DNA of 64,000 bases from UBA5239 sp031548025 (GTDB lineage: Bacteria > Verrucomicrobiota > Lentisphaeria > Victivallales > Victivallaceae): contig JAVBRM010000054.1 of NCBI GenBank assembly GCA_031548025.1, positions 10,888 to 74,887 of the forward strand, in the 5' to 3' direction. The notes under the pieces were generated by a model. The model ran no database searches. It was given only the letters and a program-made list of their open reading frames with translations, and was not told where the DNA came from. A program made the translations under genes and the position numbers. Position 1 is the stretch's first letter, and every line of letters begins with the position of its first letter. Positions 17,001 to 24,867 of this stretch are shown piece after piece.

Positions 17001-19400
17001 ATGAAGCTGTTTCCAATGCCGGAATTGGTGGAGGGTATTGTCCCCGGAGGTTCGGGGATCGGGCGAGTCTTGCATGACGGCCATCGTGATACCCGCCTGA
17101 CGACTTTGGGCCTTCCAGGCGGAGAGCGCACATTGCGCCTTCAGAAGGAGGCGTTGCCGGAAGGACCGGAAGCATACCGGATCGAATTCCAGCCGGACGA
17201 AGTCGTGGCGGCGGCAGCGGAGGCGGAAGGAATTTTCCGGGCTCTGACCACGCTGCGGCAGTGGGAGCAGTTGCCGTTGCGCGGAACGGTGCACGATTAT
17301 CCGAAAGTTAAATTGCGGGTCCGTCATATCGACTTCAAGCGCCTGGCCTGGAATCCCGCGGCGGTAATTCGGGAATTGGAACGGTTGGCGCAACTCAAGG
17401 TCAATGCGGTATTATTGGAATACGAGGATAAATTCCCCTTTGTCTCTCATATGGGCATTGTGGACTGCGATGCGTTTACGGCGCGGGAAATCGCCGAAAT
17501 CGAGCGTTGCGCACGGGATAATTTCATCAAAATAATCCCGCTACAGCAATCCATCGGTCACTTGGAATACATATTTCGCCATCCGGAGTATCAGTATTTG
17601 AGCGAGGACCCGAGTATCCTTTCGAATCAGCTCTGTCCGTGCAAGGAAGGGGCGGTGGAGTTGTTTTGCGAGCTGGCGGATGAACTGATGGCCGCGCATC
17701 CGGGAGAGTATTTCCATGTCGGCGGCGACGAGCCGTTTTTGCTGGGACGCTGTCCGCAATGCGCGGCTTGGGTTCGTGAGCACGGAGCCGGGAAACTCTA
17801 TATTGAGCATATGAACCGGATTTTTGATTTTCTGGCGTCGTGCGGGCGGAAGGTGGTTTTTTGGGCGGATGCACTGTTGTCCCATCCCGACATTATCGGC
17901 GAATGCCGTGCTTTCGCGATGCCGGCGGACTGGGAATATCAGGCGCAGACGCTGCGGGTGGAAAACTTGAAAATTCATGGAAAAGAGCGGATGCCTGTCG
18001 AAAAATATCGGGAAATGCCGTTGTGCGAACGGGGATTTTTCGACGGCGTTTCCGGGTACTCCGAAGCCGACGGCAGGTTTGACGCGCTGCCCTGGGCGGC
18101 GTTTCTCCAGGAGCGCGGCCTGGCCGTGTTCGGCGCGGGCAATGTCTGGTATCCCGACAATATACTGGTACATGCCCGCGAGGCCTCGGCCCGTTCGTTT
18201 GCCGGAGTCATCGGGACTTGCTGGGCGGCGGCGGATTCCCTGAGGCCGCCTTATGCCATATCCGAAACGCATCTGCCGGGTATCGCCATGTTGGCCGCCG
18301 CTTGTTGGAATCCTGATTATGAAGCGGCGCATCGGGATACTTTTGCCGAACGGGCCGCGCAAGCGCTCGGCATGGCGCCGGAACTGTTCCGTTTTCTGGA
18401 GTCATCCGAGGATCTTTTTGCGCCGGACCCGGATGTGGTGATTTCGGAAGATGCGGAGAATGCCGCCTTGCGGATTCCGGGCAGCCCCGGCGAATGCCTG
18501 GCGGGACAGCTTTTGCGGAAGCGGCTGTTGGAGCGCGAGCTCGATACTTTGCGCGGGCGGCTTCACCGGGATCTGCTGTTGCCGGAATCGGCATATGCGA
18601 CGGTCGACCTGAAAGCCTGGTGCAATGCGTTTTTCGGTTCGCGGCCGGAGAAGCCGGGTTGGACGCATATCCCGGGAAACGATATCGGTTCGATCGGACG
18701 TGGGCGGCAGATTTTTCACGGTATTCCATTTGATATCCGGCCTGATGAAAATCATGGGAGCCTGGTTTTCGCCGGGCCTTATGCCAACGATCCGGCCTTG
18801 CCGCAGCGTGTAACGATTCCGGTCGGAAGACGGGCGGACGCGCTTTGCTTGCTCCATGCATTGGCCGAGGGCAGGCCGACGCCGGAGGGGTATTGCGGGT
18901 ATTACCGGATTCATTATAGGGGAGGCTCCGAGGATATCGTGCCTTTGGTTTTTCAGCAGAATATCGCCTCTTTCTGGCGGATATCTCCGCTTGACGAGTG
19001 TCCGGTGGCATGGCATTGTCTGCACCCGAACGGCGTTCGCAAGGGATTGTATCTTTTTCCGTATTTTTCACTTCGCCCGTATGAGAAAATTGTCGCGGTG
19101 ACGCTTGAAGCCACTCCGGGATCGACGCTGGCTCTTGCCGCTTTGACTTGTGTCGATATGAACGCGGCGGCCCGGTGTCCGGAGATTGAATTATTGGCGG
19201 GACATTTCCGGAAGTTGTCCCGGCAAGCTGCCGAAACTTTTGGCGCTTATCTGGCCGGTGAAGGACTGGGAACCGCCCTGGACGTTGCTTTTGGAAAATC
19301 CTTGCGCGAGCTGGAAATTTTGCTCAACCTTGCCGGAAGAGAAAATACGACCAGTGATATGGTCGAAAAGCTGGTGAACTGCCAGTTGGCAATGTCATAG
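17001..19400 (+). CDS. Glycoside hydrolase family 20 (beta-N-acetylhexosaminidase-like)
   Basis: Expected to remove terminal GlcNAc/GalNAc from glycans by substrate-assisted catalysis. The N-terminal GH20b-like domain (about 1-105) precedes the TIM barrel, which contains VRHIDFKR and the hallmark HVGGDEP with the catalytic Asp-Glu pair D243-E244. The C-terminal third (about 500-799) is a beta-rich region ending in a helical tail. 799 residues and no signal peptide, so it may act in the cytoplasm on imported oligosaccharides. GAGGAG lies 9 bases upstream of the ATG. Last gene of the ROK operon; with GH2 it points to an amino-sugar-containing glycan such as host mucin or glycosaminoglycan (inference). 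Confidence 0.82.
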   Translation: MKLFPMPELVEGIVPGGSGIGRVLHDGHRDTRLTTLGLPGGERTLRLQKEALPEGPEAYRIEFQPDEVVAAAAEAEGIFRALTTLRQWEQLPLRGTVHDYPKVKLRVRHIDFKRLAWNPAAVIRELERLAQLKVNAVLLEYEDKFPFVSHMGIVDCDAFTAREIAEIERCARDNFIKIIPLQQSIGHLEYIFRHPEYQYLSEDPSILSNQLCPCKEGAVELFCELADELMAAHPGEYFHVGGDEPFLLGRCPQCAAWVREHGAGKLYIEHMNRIFDFLASCGRKVVFWADALLSHPDIIGECRAFAMPADWEYQAQTLRVENLKIHGKERMPVEKYREMPLCERGFFDGVSGYSEADGRFDALPWAAFLQERGLAVFGAGNVWYPDNILVHAREASARSFAGVIGTCWAAADSLRPPYAISETHLPGIAMLAAACWNPDYEAAHRDTFAERAAQALGMAPELFRFLESSEDLFAPDPDVVISEDAENAALRIPGSPGECLAGQLLRKRLLERELDTLRGRLHRDLLLPESAYATVDLKAWCNAFFGSRPEKPGWTHIPGNDIGSIGRGRQIFHGIPFDIRPDENHGSLVFAGPYANDPALPQRVTIPVGRRADALCLLHALAEGRPTPEGYCGYYRIHYRGGSEDIVPLVFQQNIASFWRISPLDECPVAWHCLHPNGVRKGLYLFPYFSLRPYEKIVAVTLEATPGSTLALAALTCVDMNAAARCPEIELLAGHFRKLSRQAAETFGAYLAGEGLGTALDVAFGKSLRELEILLNLAGRENTTSDMVEKLVNCQLAMS

Positions 19401-19535
19401 TTGTGCCGCTCGTGCTCAGTTCTTTTGAGCAGGTTCGTCCAGTTATGGTTAATTCCCCGATTTCCTTGTTATGCTGTTGGAAAAAACCGGCACTTTGTGC
19501 TAAAGTATGTCCAGAAATAACCGGGGAAATCGAAA

Positions 19536-19937
19536 ATGGAAAATTTGAAGAAAATCCTGATCTGCGATGATGATGAAATTTTCCGCAGTTTTTTTCAGCG
19601 GGTGCTGAAAACCGCGGGGTTGCCGTCGGTCAGCGCCGGAGACGGCGATGAGGGCATTAACATCCTGGACAGCCGCGGCGGTGAAATATCGCTGGTGCTG
19701 GTCGACTTGCTTATGCCGGTGCGTTCCGGCTGGGAAGTGATCGAATTCATGCAGGAACATGAGGATTTGAAGCAAATTCCGGTCATCGCCATTACCGGGT
19801 TGGAGCCGACTCCGGGCGAATTGAAGAAAATCGATCAGTTCTGCGCGGCGGTCGTCCACAAGGGCGGTGATTTCGATATCGAAAAGCTCCTCGGCCAGAT
19901 CAAAGAATTAACTAAAGGAGCCGCTAATAAAATATGA
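19536..19937 (+). CDS. Stand-alone CheY-like response regulator receiver
   Basis: Single receiver domain of 133 residues without an output domain. The acidic pocket D11-D12-D13 (ICDDDE), phosphoacceptor D57 (VLVDLLMP), the conserved Thr in AITGLE and the Lys in VHKGG are all present, so it should be phosphorylatable. No sensor kinase is in the window, so its partner is encoded elsewhere. The stop overlaps the next ATG by 4 bases, tying its expression to the isochorismatase-fold hydrolase. Confidence 0.9.
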   Translation: MENLKKILICDDDEIFRSFFQRVLKTAGLPSVSAGDGDEGINILDSRGGEISLVLVDLLMPVRSGWEVIEFMQEHEDLKQIPVIAITGLEPTPGELKKIDQFCAAVVHKGGDFDIEKLLGQIKELTKGAANKI

Positions 19938-20482
19938 ACATGCCAAAAGTAGGAAACAGTGTTCTGCTCGTGGTGGACATGCAGGAAAAATTACTGCCGG
20001 CCATGCACAATGCGGAGTCTTGCATCAACCGTAACCGTCTGCTGCTGGAAGGGGCCGCGGCACTGGAATTGCCCGTGGTTTTCAGCGAACAATATCCCAA
20101 GGGACTCGGAAACACGATTCCTGAATTGCTTGAACTGAAACGCAATGAATGGCCGGTAGCGGATAAAACCAGTTTTTCATGCTTCGGCGACGTCGGGCTG
20201 GCGGAAATTATCCGCAACCTCGATGCGGAAACCCTGATTATCAGCGGGGTGGAGTCGCATGTCTGTGTATTGCAGACCGCCATCGACGCGAAGAACGACG
20301 GCTATCAGGTAATCGTGGTCAGCGACGCGGTGAGTTCGCGCAAGGAATCCGACCGGCAGACCGCGCTGGCGTTCCTGACGGCGAACGGCGTTCAGGTGCT
20401 TTCCGCCGAATCGGTTCTGTTCATGCTGCTCGGCAATGCCGGGTTCGGCGCTTTTAAAACCATTTCCAAACTTGTCAGGTAA
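19934..20482 (+). CDS. Isochorismatase-family cysteine hydrolase
   Basis: Cytoplasmic hydrolase of the isochorismatase/nicotinamidase superfamily, 182 residues. The triad is visible: D15 in LVVDMQ, K78 in ADKTSFS and C111 in VESHVCV. The family also includes ISOC1/YcaC-type proteins with unassigned substrates, and this sequence looks closer to those than to nicotinamidase, because the nicotinamidase metal-site His pattern is not seen. AAAGGAG lies just upstream. Middle gene of receiver-hydrolase-trpS. Confidence 0.8.
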   Translation: MNMPKVGNSVLLVVDMQEKLLPAMHNAESCINRNRLLLEGAAALELPVVFSEQYPKGLGNTIPELLELKRNEWPVADKTSFSCFGDVGLAEIIRNLDAETLIISGVESHVCVLQTAIDAKNDGYQVIVVSDAVSSRKESDRQTALAFLTANGVQVLSAESVLFMLLGNAGFGAFKTISKLVR

Positions 20483-20491
20483 CATAATATC

Positions 20492-21454
20492 ATGAGAATT
20501 CTTTCCGGCATCCAGCCCTCGGGCAAGCTTCACATCGGCAATTATTTCGGGATGATGAAACAGGCGGTGGAGCTCCAGAAGCGGGGCGAAACTTATCTTT
20601 TCATCGCCGATTATCATTCATTGACCACCCAGCCGGCGGCGGCTGATTTGCGCGAACGCGTTCTCGAGGTGGCGGTTGACTTTCTCGCCTGCGGGCTGGA
20701 CACCGAAAAAACCTGTTTTTTCCGTCAGTCCGAAGTGCCGCAGGTCTGTGAGCTGACCTGGATGCTGAACAACGTTTGCCCGGTGGGGCTGCTGCAGCGC
20801 GCCCACAGCTACAAGGACAAAACCGCCAAGGGTTTCGAAGCCACCAACGGACTGTTTTCGTATCCGGTGCTGATGGCGGCGGACATCCTGATTTACCAGT
20901 CGAATCTGGTGCCGGTGGGCAAAGACCAGAAACAGCATCTGGAAATCACCCGCGACCTGGCGATCAAATTCAATGAGCGCTACGGCGACGTTTTTACGAT
21001 TCCGGAAGCCTATATTCCGGAAGAAGTGGCGGTGATTCCCGGGATCGACGGCCAGAAAATGTCCAAGAGCTATAACAACACCATTCCGATTTTCGGCAAC
21101 GAAAAAGCGATCCGCAAAATCGTGATGTCCATCGTCTCCGACTCCAAGGGACTCGAAGAGCCGAAAGATCCCGATACCTGTAATATCGTCATGCTCTACA
21201 AGCTCTTCGCCCCGGAAGCCCAGGTCGAGGAAATGAAGGCGAAATACCGCGCCGGCGGTTACGGTTACGGCCATGCCAAGCAGGCGTTGTTCGAAGCGAT
21301 GCAGGATTATTTCGTGCCCATGCGCAAGCGTCGCGAAGAATTGACGAACAACCTCGATTACGTATGGCAAATTCTGCGTCAGGGAGCCGAACGCGCCGCT
21401 GTGGAAGCCGAAAAAACCATGAGCAAAGTTCGCGAGGCCGTCGGGCTCCGCTGA
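20492..21454 (+). CDS. trpS: Tryptophanyl-tRNA synthetase
   Basis: Charges tRNA-Trp. 320 residues, the usual bacterial length. Class I signatures are both present: PSGKLHIGNYFG (about residues 9-20, HIGH-type) and GQKMSKSYNN (KMSKS, near 188). The N-terminal GIQPSG and the AHSYKDK stretch are typical. It starts 9 bases after the isochorismatase-family gene, probably cotranscribed. No T-box or trp-codon leader is visible before the cluster. Confidence 0.95.
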   Translation: MRILSGIQPSGKLHIGNYFGMMKQAVELQKRGETYLFIADYHSLTTQPAAADLRERVLEVAVDFLACGLDTEKTCFFRQSEVPQVCELTWMLNNVCPVGLLQRAHSYKDKTAKGFEATNGLFSYPVLMAADILIYQSNLVPVGKDQKQHLEITRDLAIKFNERYGDVFTIPEAYIPEEVAVIPGIDGQKMSKSYNNTIPIFGNEKAIRKIVMSIVSDSKGLEEPKDPDTCNIVMLYKLFAPEAQVEEMKAKYRAGGYGYGHAKQALFEAMQDYFVPMRKRREELTNNLDYVWQILRQGAERAAVEAEKTMSKVREAVGLR

Positions 21455-21468
21455 GCTGTATCCATCAT

Positions 21469-21515
21469 CCGGGGTTGACTATTTTTGTATAGATACGAAA
21501 ATACTCAACACCCGG
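21469..21515 (+). promoter_or_regulatory. Long hairpin covering the ribosome site of the downstream small gene
   Basis: Near-perfect stem with arms CCGGG, GTTGA and TATTTTTGTAT (21469-21490) against ATACGAAAATA, TCAAC and CCCGG (21493-21515). There is one C-C mismatch, one bulged A and an AG centre. The right arm ends in the first bases of the GGAGG ribosome site (21514-21518) of the gene starting with TTG at 21525. It could hide that site, act as a dyad operator, or process the trpS transcript; there is no T-run, so it is not a classic terminator. Confidence 0.6.
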
Positions 21516-21524
21516 AGGTAAGTT

Positions 21525-21824
21525 TTGTACGAGCACGAAGAAGAACATCAGGCCCAAGTGGAAAACGCCTTGCTGAATTTGATTCAAGGCGGCAAGATCG
21601 AAGAAGAACACATCGAGGAGATCCTCGATCCCGAATCCGGAGAATTCCGGCAGGTCAAACGCAAACGCACCATCAAAACCGCCCCGCCGGATTATCGCGC
21701 CCTGATTTTCTGGCTGACCAACCGCCTGCCGCTGCGCTGGCTGGGCAAACCGAAAAATACCGAACCGCCCCCAGAAGAAGCCGATGACTCCACCATGCTG
21801 GACGAAGATTGGCTTAAGGAGTGA
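21525..21824 (+). CDS. Small acidic/basic protein of unknown function, TTG start
   Basis: 99 residues. TTG is chosen because GGAGG sits 6 bases upstream and no ATG is available. The N-terminal half is acidic (EHEEEHQAQVE, GKIEEEHIEEILD); the centre is basic (RQVKRKRTIKTAPPDYRALIFWLTNRLPLRWLGK). The PPDYRALIFWLTNR-P-RW pattern resembles the tail of phage small-terminase or HTH-associated proteins, but no helix-turn-helix is present and the likeness is weak. It ends in an acidic tail. The stop codon overlaps the first unit of the GAATTGGT array. Confidence 0.6.
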   Translation: MYEHEEEHQAQVENALLNLIQGGKIEEEHIEEILDPESGEFRQVKRKRTIKTAPPDYRALIFWLTNRLPLRWLGKPKNTEPPPEEADDSTMLDEDWLKE

Positions 21825-21854
21825 ATTGGAGAATTGGTGAATTGGTGAATTGGG
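21823..21854. repeat. Tandem 8-bp repeat, unit GAATTGGT (one arm)
   Basis: Four exact-length 8-mers: GAATTGGA, GAATTGGT, GAATTGGT, GAATTGGG, then a G-rich run. It begins within the stop codon of the small gene. Unlike the copies at 28823 and 43607, no inverted partner array follows. Confidence 0.8.
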
Positions 21855-21981
21855 GGGAGGGGGGAGAGACGCTGGATCGATAGACTAATTATTGGATTGA
21901 TATTTTATTGGTATGGATAAAGTTTATTGTGACTGTAAGTATATTAATGGCCGGTGTTATATTTAGATTAGCAGAAAATTG

Positions 21982-21999
21982 TCGGACTTGTCGGACAGG
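21982..21999. repeat. Two units of the TCGGACnnG repeat
   Basis: TCGGACTTG followed by TCGGACAGG, 28 bases before the start of the hydro-lyase gene at 22027, so inside its probable 5' untranslated region. Confidence 0.6.
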
Positions 22000-22026
22000 T
22001 TTAATTAATCTAAAAGGAGCCGGTTA

Positions 22027-22929
22027 ATGATTACAAAAGCGATTTTGGCGGAGGCCATGTTTGAGGCTATGCGCCGGGCCGCCGTGGAGATGCCGCCGGA
22101 TGTCAGGAGTGCTTTGGAAAAAGCCCTGGCCGAGGAAACGGACCCCATGGCGCGGCGGCATTTGGAAATAAGTTTGAAAAATGCCGATCTGGCCTTGAGG
22201 GGGGAGGGATTGGTTTGCGCCGATACCGGATTCCCTCTGTTTTTTATCAAGGCCGGGCCGCAGGTTGAGCTGGAAGGCGGTTTCGCCATGATTCAACTGG
22301 CGGCGGAAGAGGCGGTGGCGAAGGCGACCGCCGAATGTTATCTGCGCCCGACCATGGTCGATCCGTTACGCCGCAGCAATCCCGGCAACAATATCGGGCC
22401 GGGTATGCCTAAGGTCGAAATCAAGTTCGACGGGACAGGGGATTGCCTGGAAATCATTGCCGCGCCCAAGGGGGGCGGTTCGGAAATCTTCGGTACATTT
22501 TACCGGATGATGTATCCTTCGGACGGGATCACCGGGATCAAAAAATTCGTACTGGAATGCATCGTCGATTCCTGTTATGCCGGAAAGGTTTGTCCGCCCG
22601 CGATAGTGGGCGTGGGCATCGGCGGAACCGCCGATCTCTGTATGGGCATGGCGAAAAAAGCGGCGGTACTGCGCAAGATCGGCGAGCACAATCCCGATCC
22701 GCTGGCCGCAAAGCTGGAAATTGAACTGCTGGAAGCCTCGCGCAAGCTCGGCATCGGACCGATGGGGTCGCGCGGCATCAATGCCGTGATCGCTCTGAAC
22801 GTGGAGTGCGCCGTTACTCATACCGCGGCGCTGCCGGTGGCGTTCAACGCCCAATGCCTGGTCGGACGCCGCTGGAAAACGGTGGTCGCCAATAACGGAG
22901 CCGTCAGCTATACAGGAGACATCGCATGA
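22027..22929 (+). CDS. Class I fumarase / tartrate-dehydratase-type hydro-lyase, alpha subunit
   Basis: Iron-sulfur hydro-lyase catalytic subunit of about 300 residues, matching two-subunit FumA/TtdA enzymes. Cysteines in the expected 4Fe-4S positions are seen: VCADTGFP (near residue 66), CYAGKVCPP (about 184-190) and the GIGGTADLCM stretch. PLRRSNPGNNIGPGMPK is also typical. Substrate is open: fumarate/malate, tartrate or mesaconate are all possible, and sequence alone does not separate them. AAAGGAG lies 9 bases upstream. The stop overlaps the beta-subunit start by 4 bases. First gene of a five-gene operon with AtuA and DUF4387. Confidence 0.88.
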   Translation: MITKAILAEAMFEAMRRAAVEMPPDVRSALEKALAEETDPMARRHLEISLKNADLALRGEGLVCADTGFPLFFIKAGPQVELEGGFAMIQLAAEEAVAKATAECYLRPTMVDPLRRSNPGNNIGPGMPKVEIKFDGTGDCLEIIAAPKGGGSEIFGTFYRMMYPSDGITGIKKFVLECIVDSCYAGKVCPPAIVGVGIGGTADLCMGMAKKAAVLRKIGEHNPDPLAAKLEIELLEASRKLGIGPMGSRGINAVIALNVECAVTHTAALPVAFNAQCLVGRRWKTVVANNGAVSYTGDIA

Positions 22930-23555
22930 AAGATCTGAAATTACCTTTGTCGGCGGCGGATGCGCGGGAATTGAAGCTCGGTGAAATGGTTACGGTCAGC
23001 GGCCTGATTTTCACCGGCCGGAGCCGTTTTCATATCCGGGCGATCGAAGACAATGTTTTCCCTGAAATCGATTACGAAAAAATCAACGCGTTTTTTCACG
23101 TGGGCCCGGTCATGAAACAGACCGCCGAGGGCTGGGAAGTCGTCAGCATCGAGCCGACTTCCAGTATCCGTTTCGAGCGTTACGGTGCGGATGTGGTCCG
23201 CAAGTTCAAGTTGCGCACGTTGATCGGAAAAACCACCATGGGCAAGCGGACTGCTGAAGCCCTGAAAGAGGTTGGCGGGGTTTATCTCTCCAAAATCGGC
23301 CTGAGCGGCAATTCCCTGCGGAAACAGGTGAAAAAAGTTCGCGAAGTTTATTTCCTGGATGAATTGGGCAAGACTGAGGCGACGTGGGTGTTTGAAGTCG
23401 AGGAATTCGGGCCGTTCTTTGTGGCGATTGACGCCGAGGGGCGGAATTATTTCGAGGACTTGGCGGCGGATGTCGACGCAGCTATGCCGGAGCGTTGCCG
23501 GGAGCTGGGGATTCCCGAAGATTATGGATTTACCGAGGTAACCCATGGGCAGTAA
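22926..23555 (+). CDS. Class I fumarase / tartrate-dehydratase-type hydro-lyase, beta subunit
   Basis: Swivelling-domain subunit, 209 residues, equivalent to the C-terminal domain of FumA or to TtdB. Recognisable: LKLGEMVTVSGLIFTGRSRFH, the AFFHVGPVM stretch, SSIRFERYG and TTMGKRTAEALKEVGGVYLS, whose Gly/Lys/Arg line the active site. AGGAGA provides the ribosome site inside the alpha-subunit end. The stop lies within the start region of the AtuA gene (11-base overlap), so all three are coupled. Confidence 0.88.
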   Translation: MKDLKLPLSAADARELKLGEMVTVSGLIFTGRSRFHIRAIEDNVFPEIDYEKINAFFHVGPVMKQTAEGWEVVSIEPTSSIRFERYGADVVRKFKLRTLIGKTTMGKRTAEALKEVGGVYLSKIGLSGNSLRKQVKKVREVYFLDELGKTEATWVFEVEEFGPFFVAIDAEGRNYFEDLAADVDAAMPERCRELGIPEDYGFTEVTHGQ

Positions 23556-24855
23556 AACCGAGATTCGTTATCTGTCGCTGTGCGGGCTGCTGGGGTATGG
23601 CTATGCCGAGCAGAGCCTGGCGAACGCTCTGTCGCAGGAGTTGGATTTTATCGGGGTGGACGGCGGCTCGACCGACCCCGGGCCGTATTATCTGGGCAGC
23701 GGACGCAATTTCGTCAAGCGTCTGCAGGTCAAGCGCGACCTGAAACTGGCGCTGCCGGCGGCGTTGGAACGAAAAATTCCTTTGATTATCGGCAGTTCCG
23801 GCGGTTCGGGAGCGCGTCCGCATGTGGAAAGCGTACTGGAAATTCTGCGTGAAATCGCCGCCGAGTTGAAATTGCAGTTCAAAGCCGCCGTGATTTATAC
23901 CGATATCGACCCGGAAGCCCTACGGGGAAAAGAGTTGACATCCTGCGGCGGTTCACCGGATTTCGATCCCGTGTCGATTTCAAAACTCTGCAATCCGGTG
24001 GCGCAAGTCGGCACCGAGCCGCTGATCGAGGCGCTTCGGAGCGACGCCGAAGTCATCGTCTGCGGGCGCTGTTGCGATACCGCGGTGTTTGCGGCTTACC
24101 CGATCATGCATGGTTTTCCGGCGGGACTGGCCTTACATGCCGCCAAAATCGCCGAATGCGGCGCGCTGTGCGCCCGTCCGGTCGGCGCGAATGATTCGCT
24201 GATCGTGACTTTGCGCCACGATTCGTTTACGGTGGAACCGGCCAATCCGATCCGGCGCTGTACCCCGGATTCAGTGGCGGCGCATTCGCTGTACGAACAG
24301 CCCGACCCGGAGTGTTTTTACGAGCCGGAGGGGATGATCGATATGCGCGGCTGTGATTTCGTCCAGAGCGGTGAGCGGGCGGTGACCGTTACCGGCACCG
24401 AACTGGTTCCGGCTCCGGTGGAAACATTGAAACTCGAGGGCGCGGCATTTATCGGATTTCGGGCAATTACCATCGCCGGGATCAATGATCCGGTGGCGAT
24501 TGCTTCGCTGGAAACCATCGAAAAAAGCGTCAGCGAGGCCGTCGCTTCGAACCTGAAAACGATGTCTTACAGTCTGCGTTTTATCCGTTACGGCGAGGAT
24601 TCGAAGTCGGCGGGGCTGCTGATCGAAGCGATCGCCGCAACCCAGGAAGAGGCGGATACGGTGATCAGCCTGGCGCGCTCGACCGCGCTGCATCAGGCTT
24701 TTCCGAACCGCAAGGCTACGGCCGGCAATCTGGCGTTTCCTTTTTCTCCGTCCGACTTCAAGGGTGGGGAAGTTTATGAATTTGCTTTGTATCATCTGAT
24801 CAAAGCTGCCGATCTCGGCTTGCAATTCAAACCGCAATTCGTTATAGTAGGATAA
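23545..24855 (+). CDS. AtuA / DUF1446 family protein
   Basis: Member of the acyclic-terpene-utilisation AtuA family, 436 residues, whose biochemical activity is not settled. Family pattern visible: an N-terminal GxxGYG with FIGVDGGSTDPGP, then IIGSSGGSGARPHV, the VICGRCCDTAVFAA stretch, and a Gly-rich centre. Start ATG at 23545 with GAGGTAACCC just before, overlapping the hydro-lyase beta gene. DUF4387 proteins commonly accompany AtuA proteins, and one follows here. With the hydro-lyase upstream the pair could handle a branched or unsaturated dicarboxylic acid (inference). Confidence 0.85.
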   Translation: MGSKTEIRYLSLCGLLGYGYAEQSLANALSQELDFIGVDGGSTDPGPYYLGSGRNFVKRLQVKRDLKLALPAALERKIPLIIGSSGGSGARPHVESVLEILREIAAELKLQFKAAVIYTDIDPEALRGKELTSCGGSPDFDPVSISKLCNPVAQVGTEPLIEALRSDAEVIVCGRCCDTAVFAAYPIMHGFPAGLALHAAKIAECGALCARPVGANDSLIVTLRHDSFTVEPANPIRRCTPDSVAAHSLYEQPDPECFYEPEGMIDMRGCDFVQSGERAVTVTGTELVPAPVETLKLEGAAFIGFRAITIAGINDPVAIASLETIEKSVSEAVASNLKTMSYSLRFIRYGEDSKSAGLLIEAIAATQEEADTVISLARSTALHQAFPNRKATAGNLAFPFSPSDFKGGEVYEFALYHLIKAADLGLQFKPQFVIVG

Positions 24856-24867
24856 GGAGAATTTATT

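Noticed and set aside
19401..19535. Terminator or promoter after the GH20 gene
   Set aside because: Only a short GCTCA/TGAGC hairpin without a T-run is present; not strong enough to call, and no good -35/-10 pair was seen.
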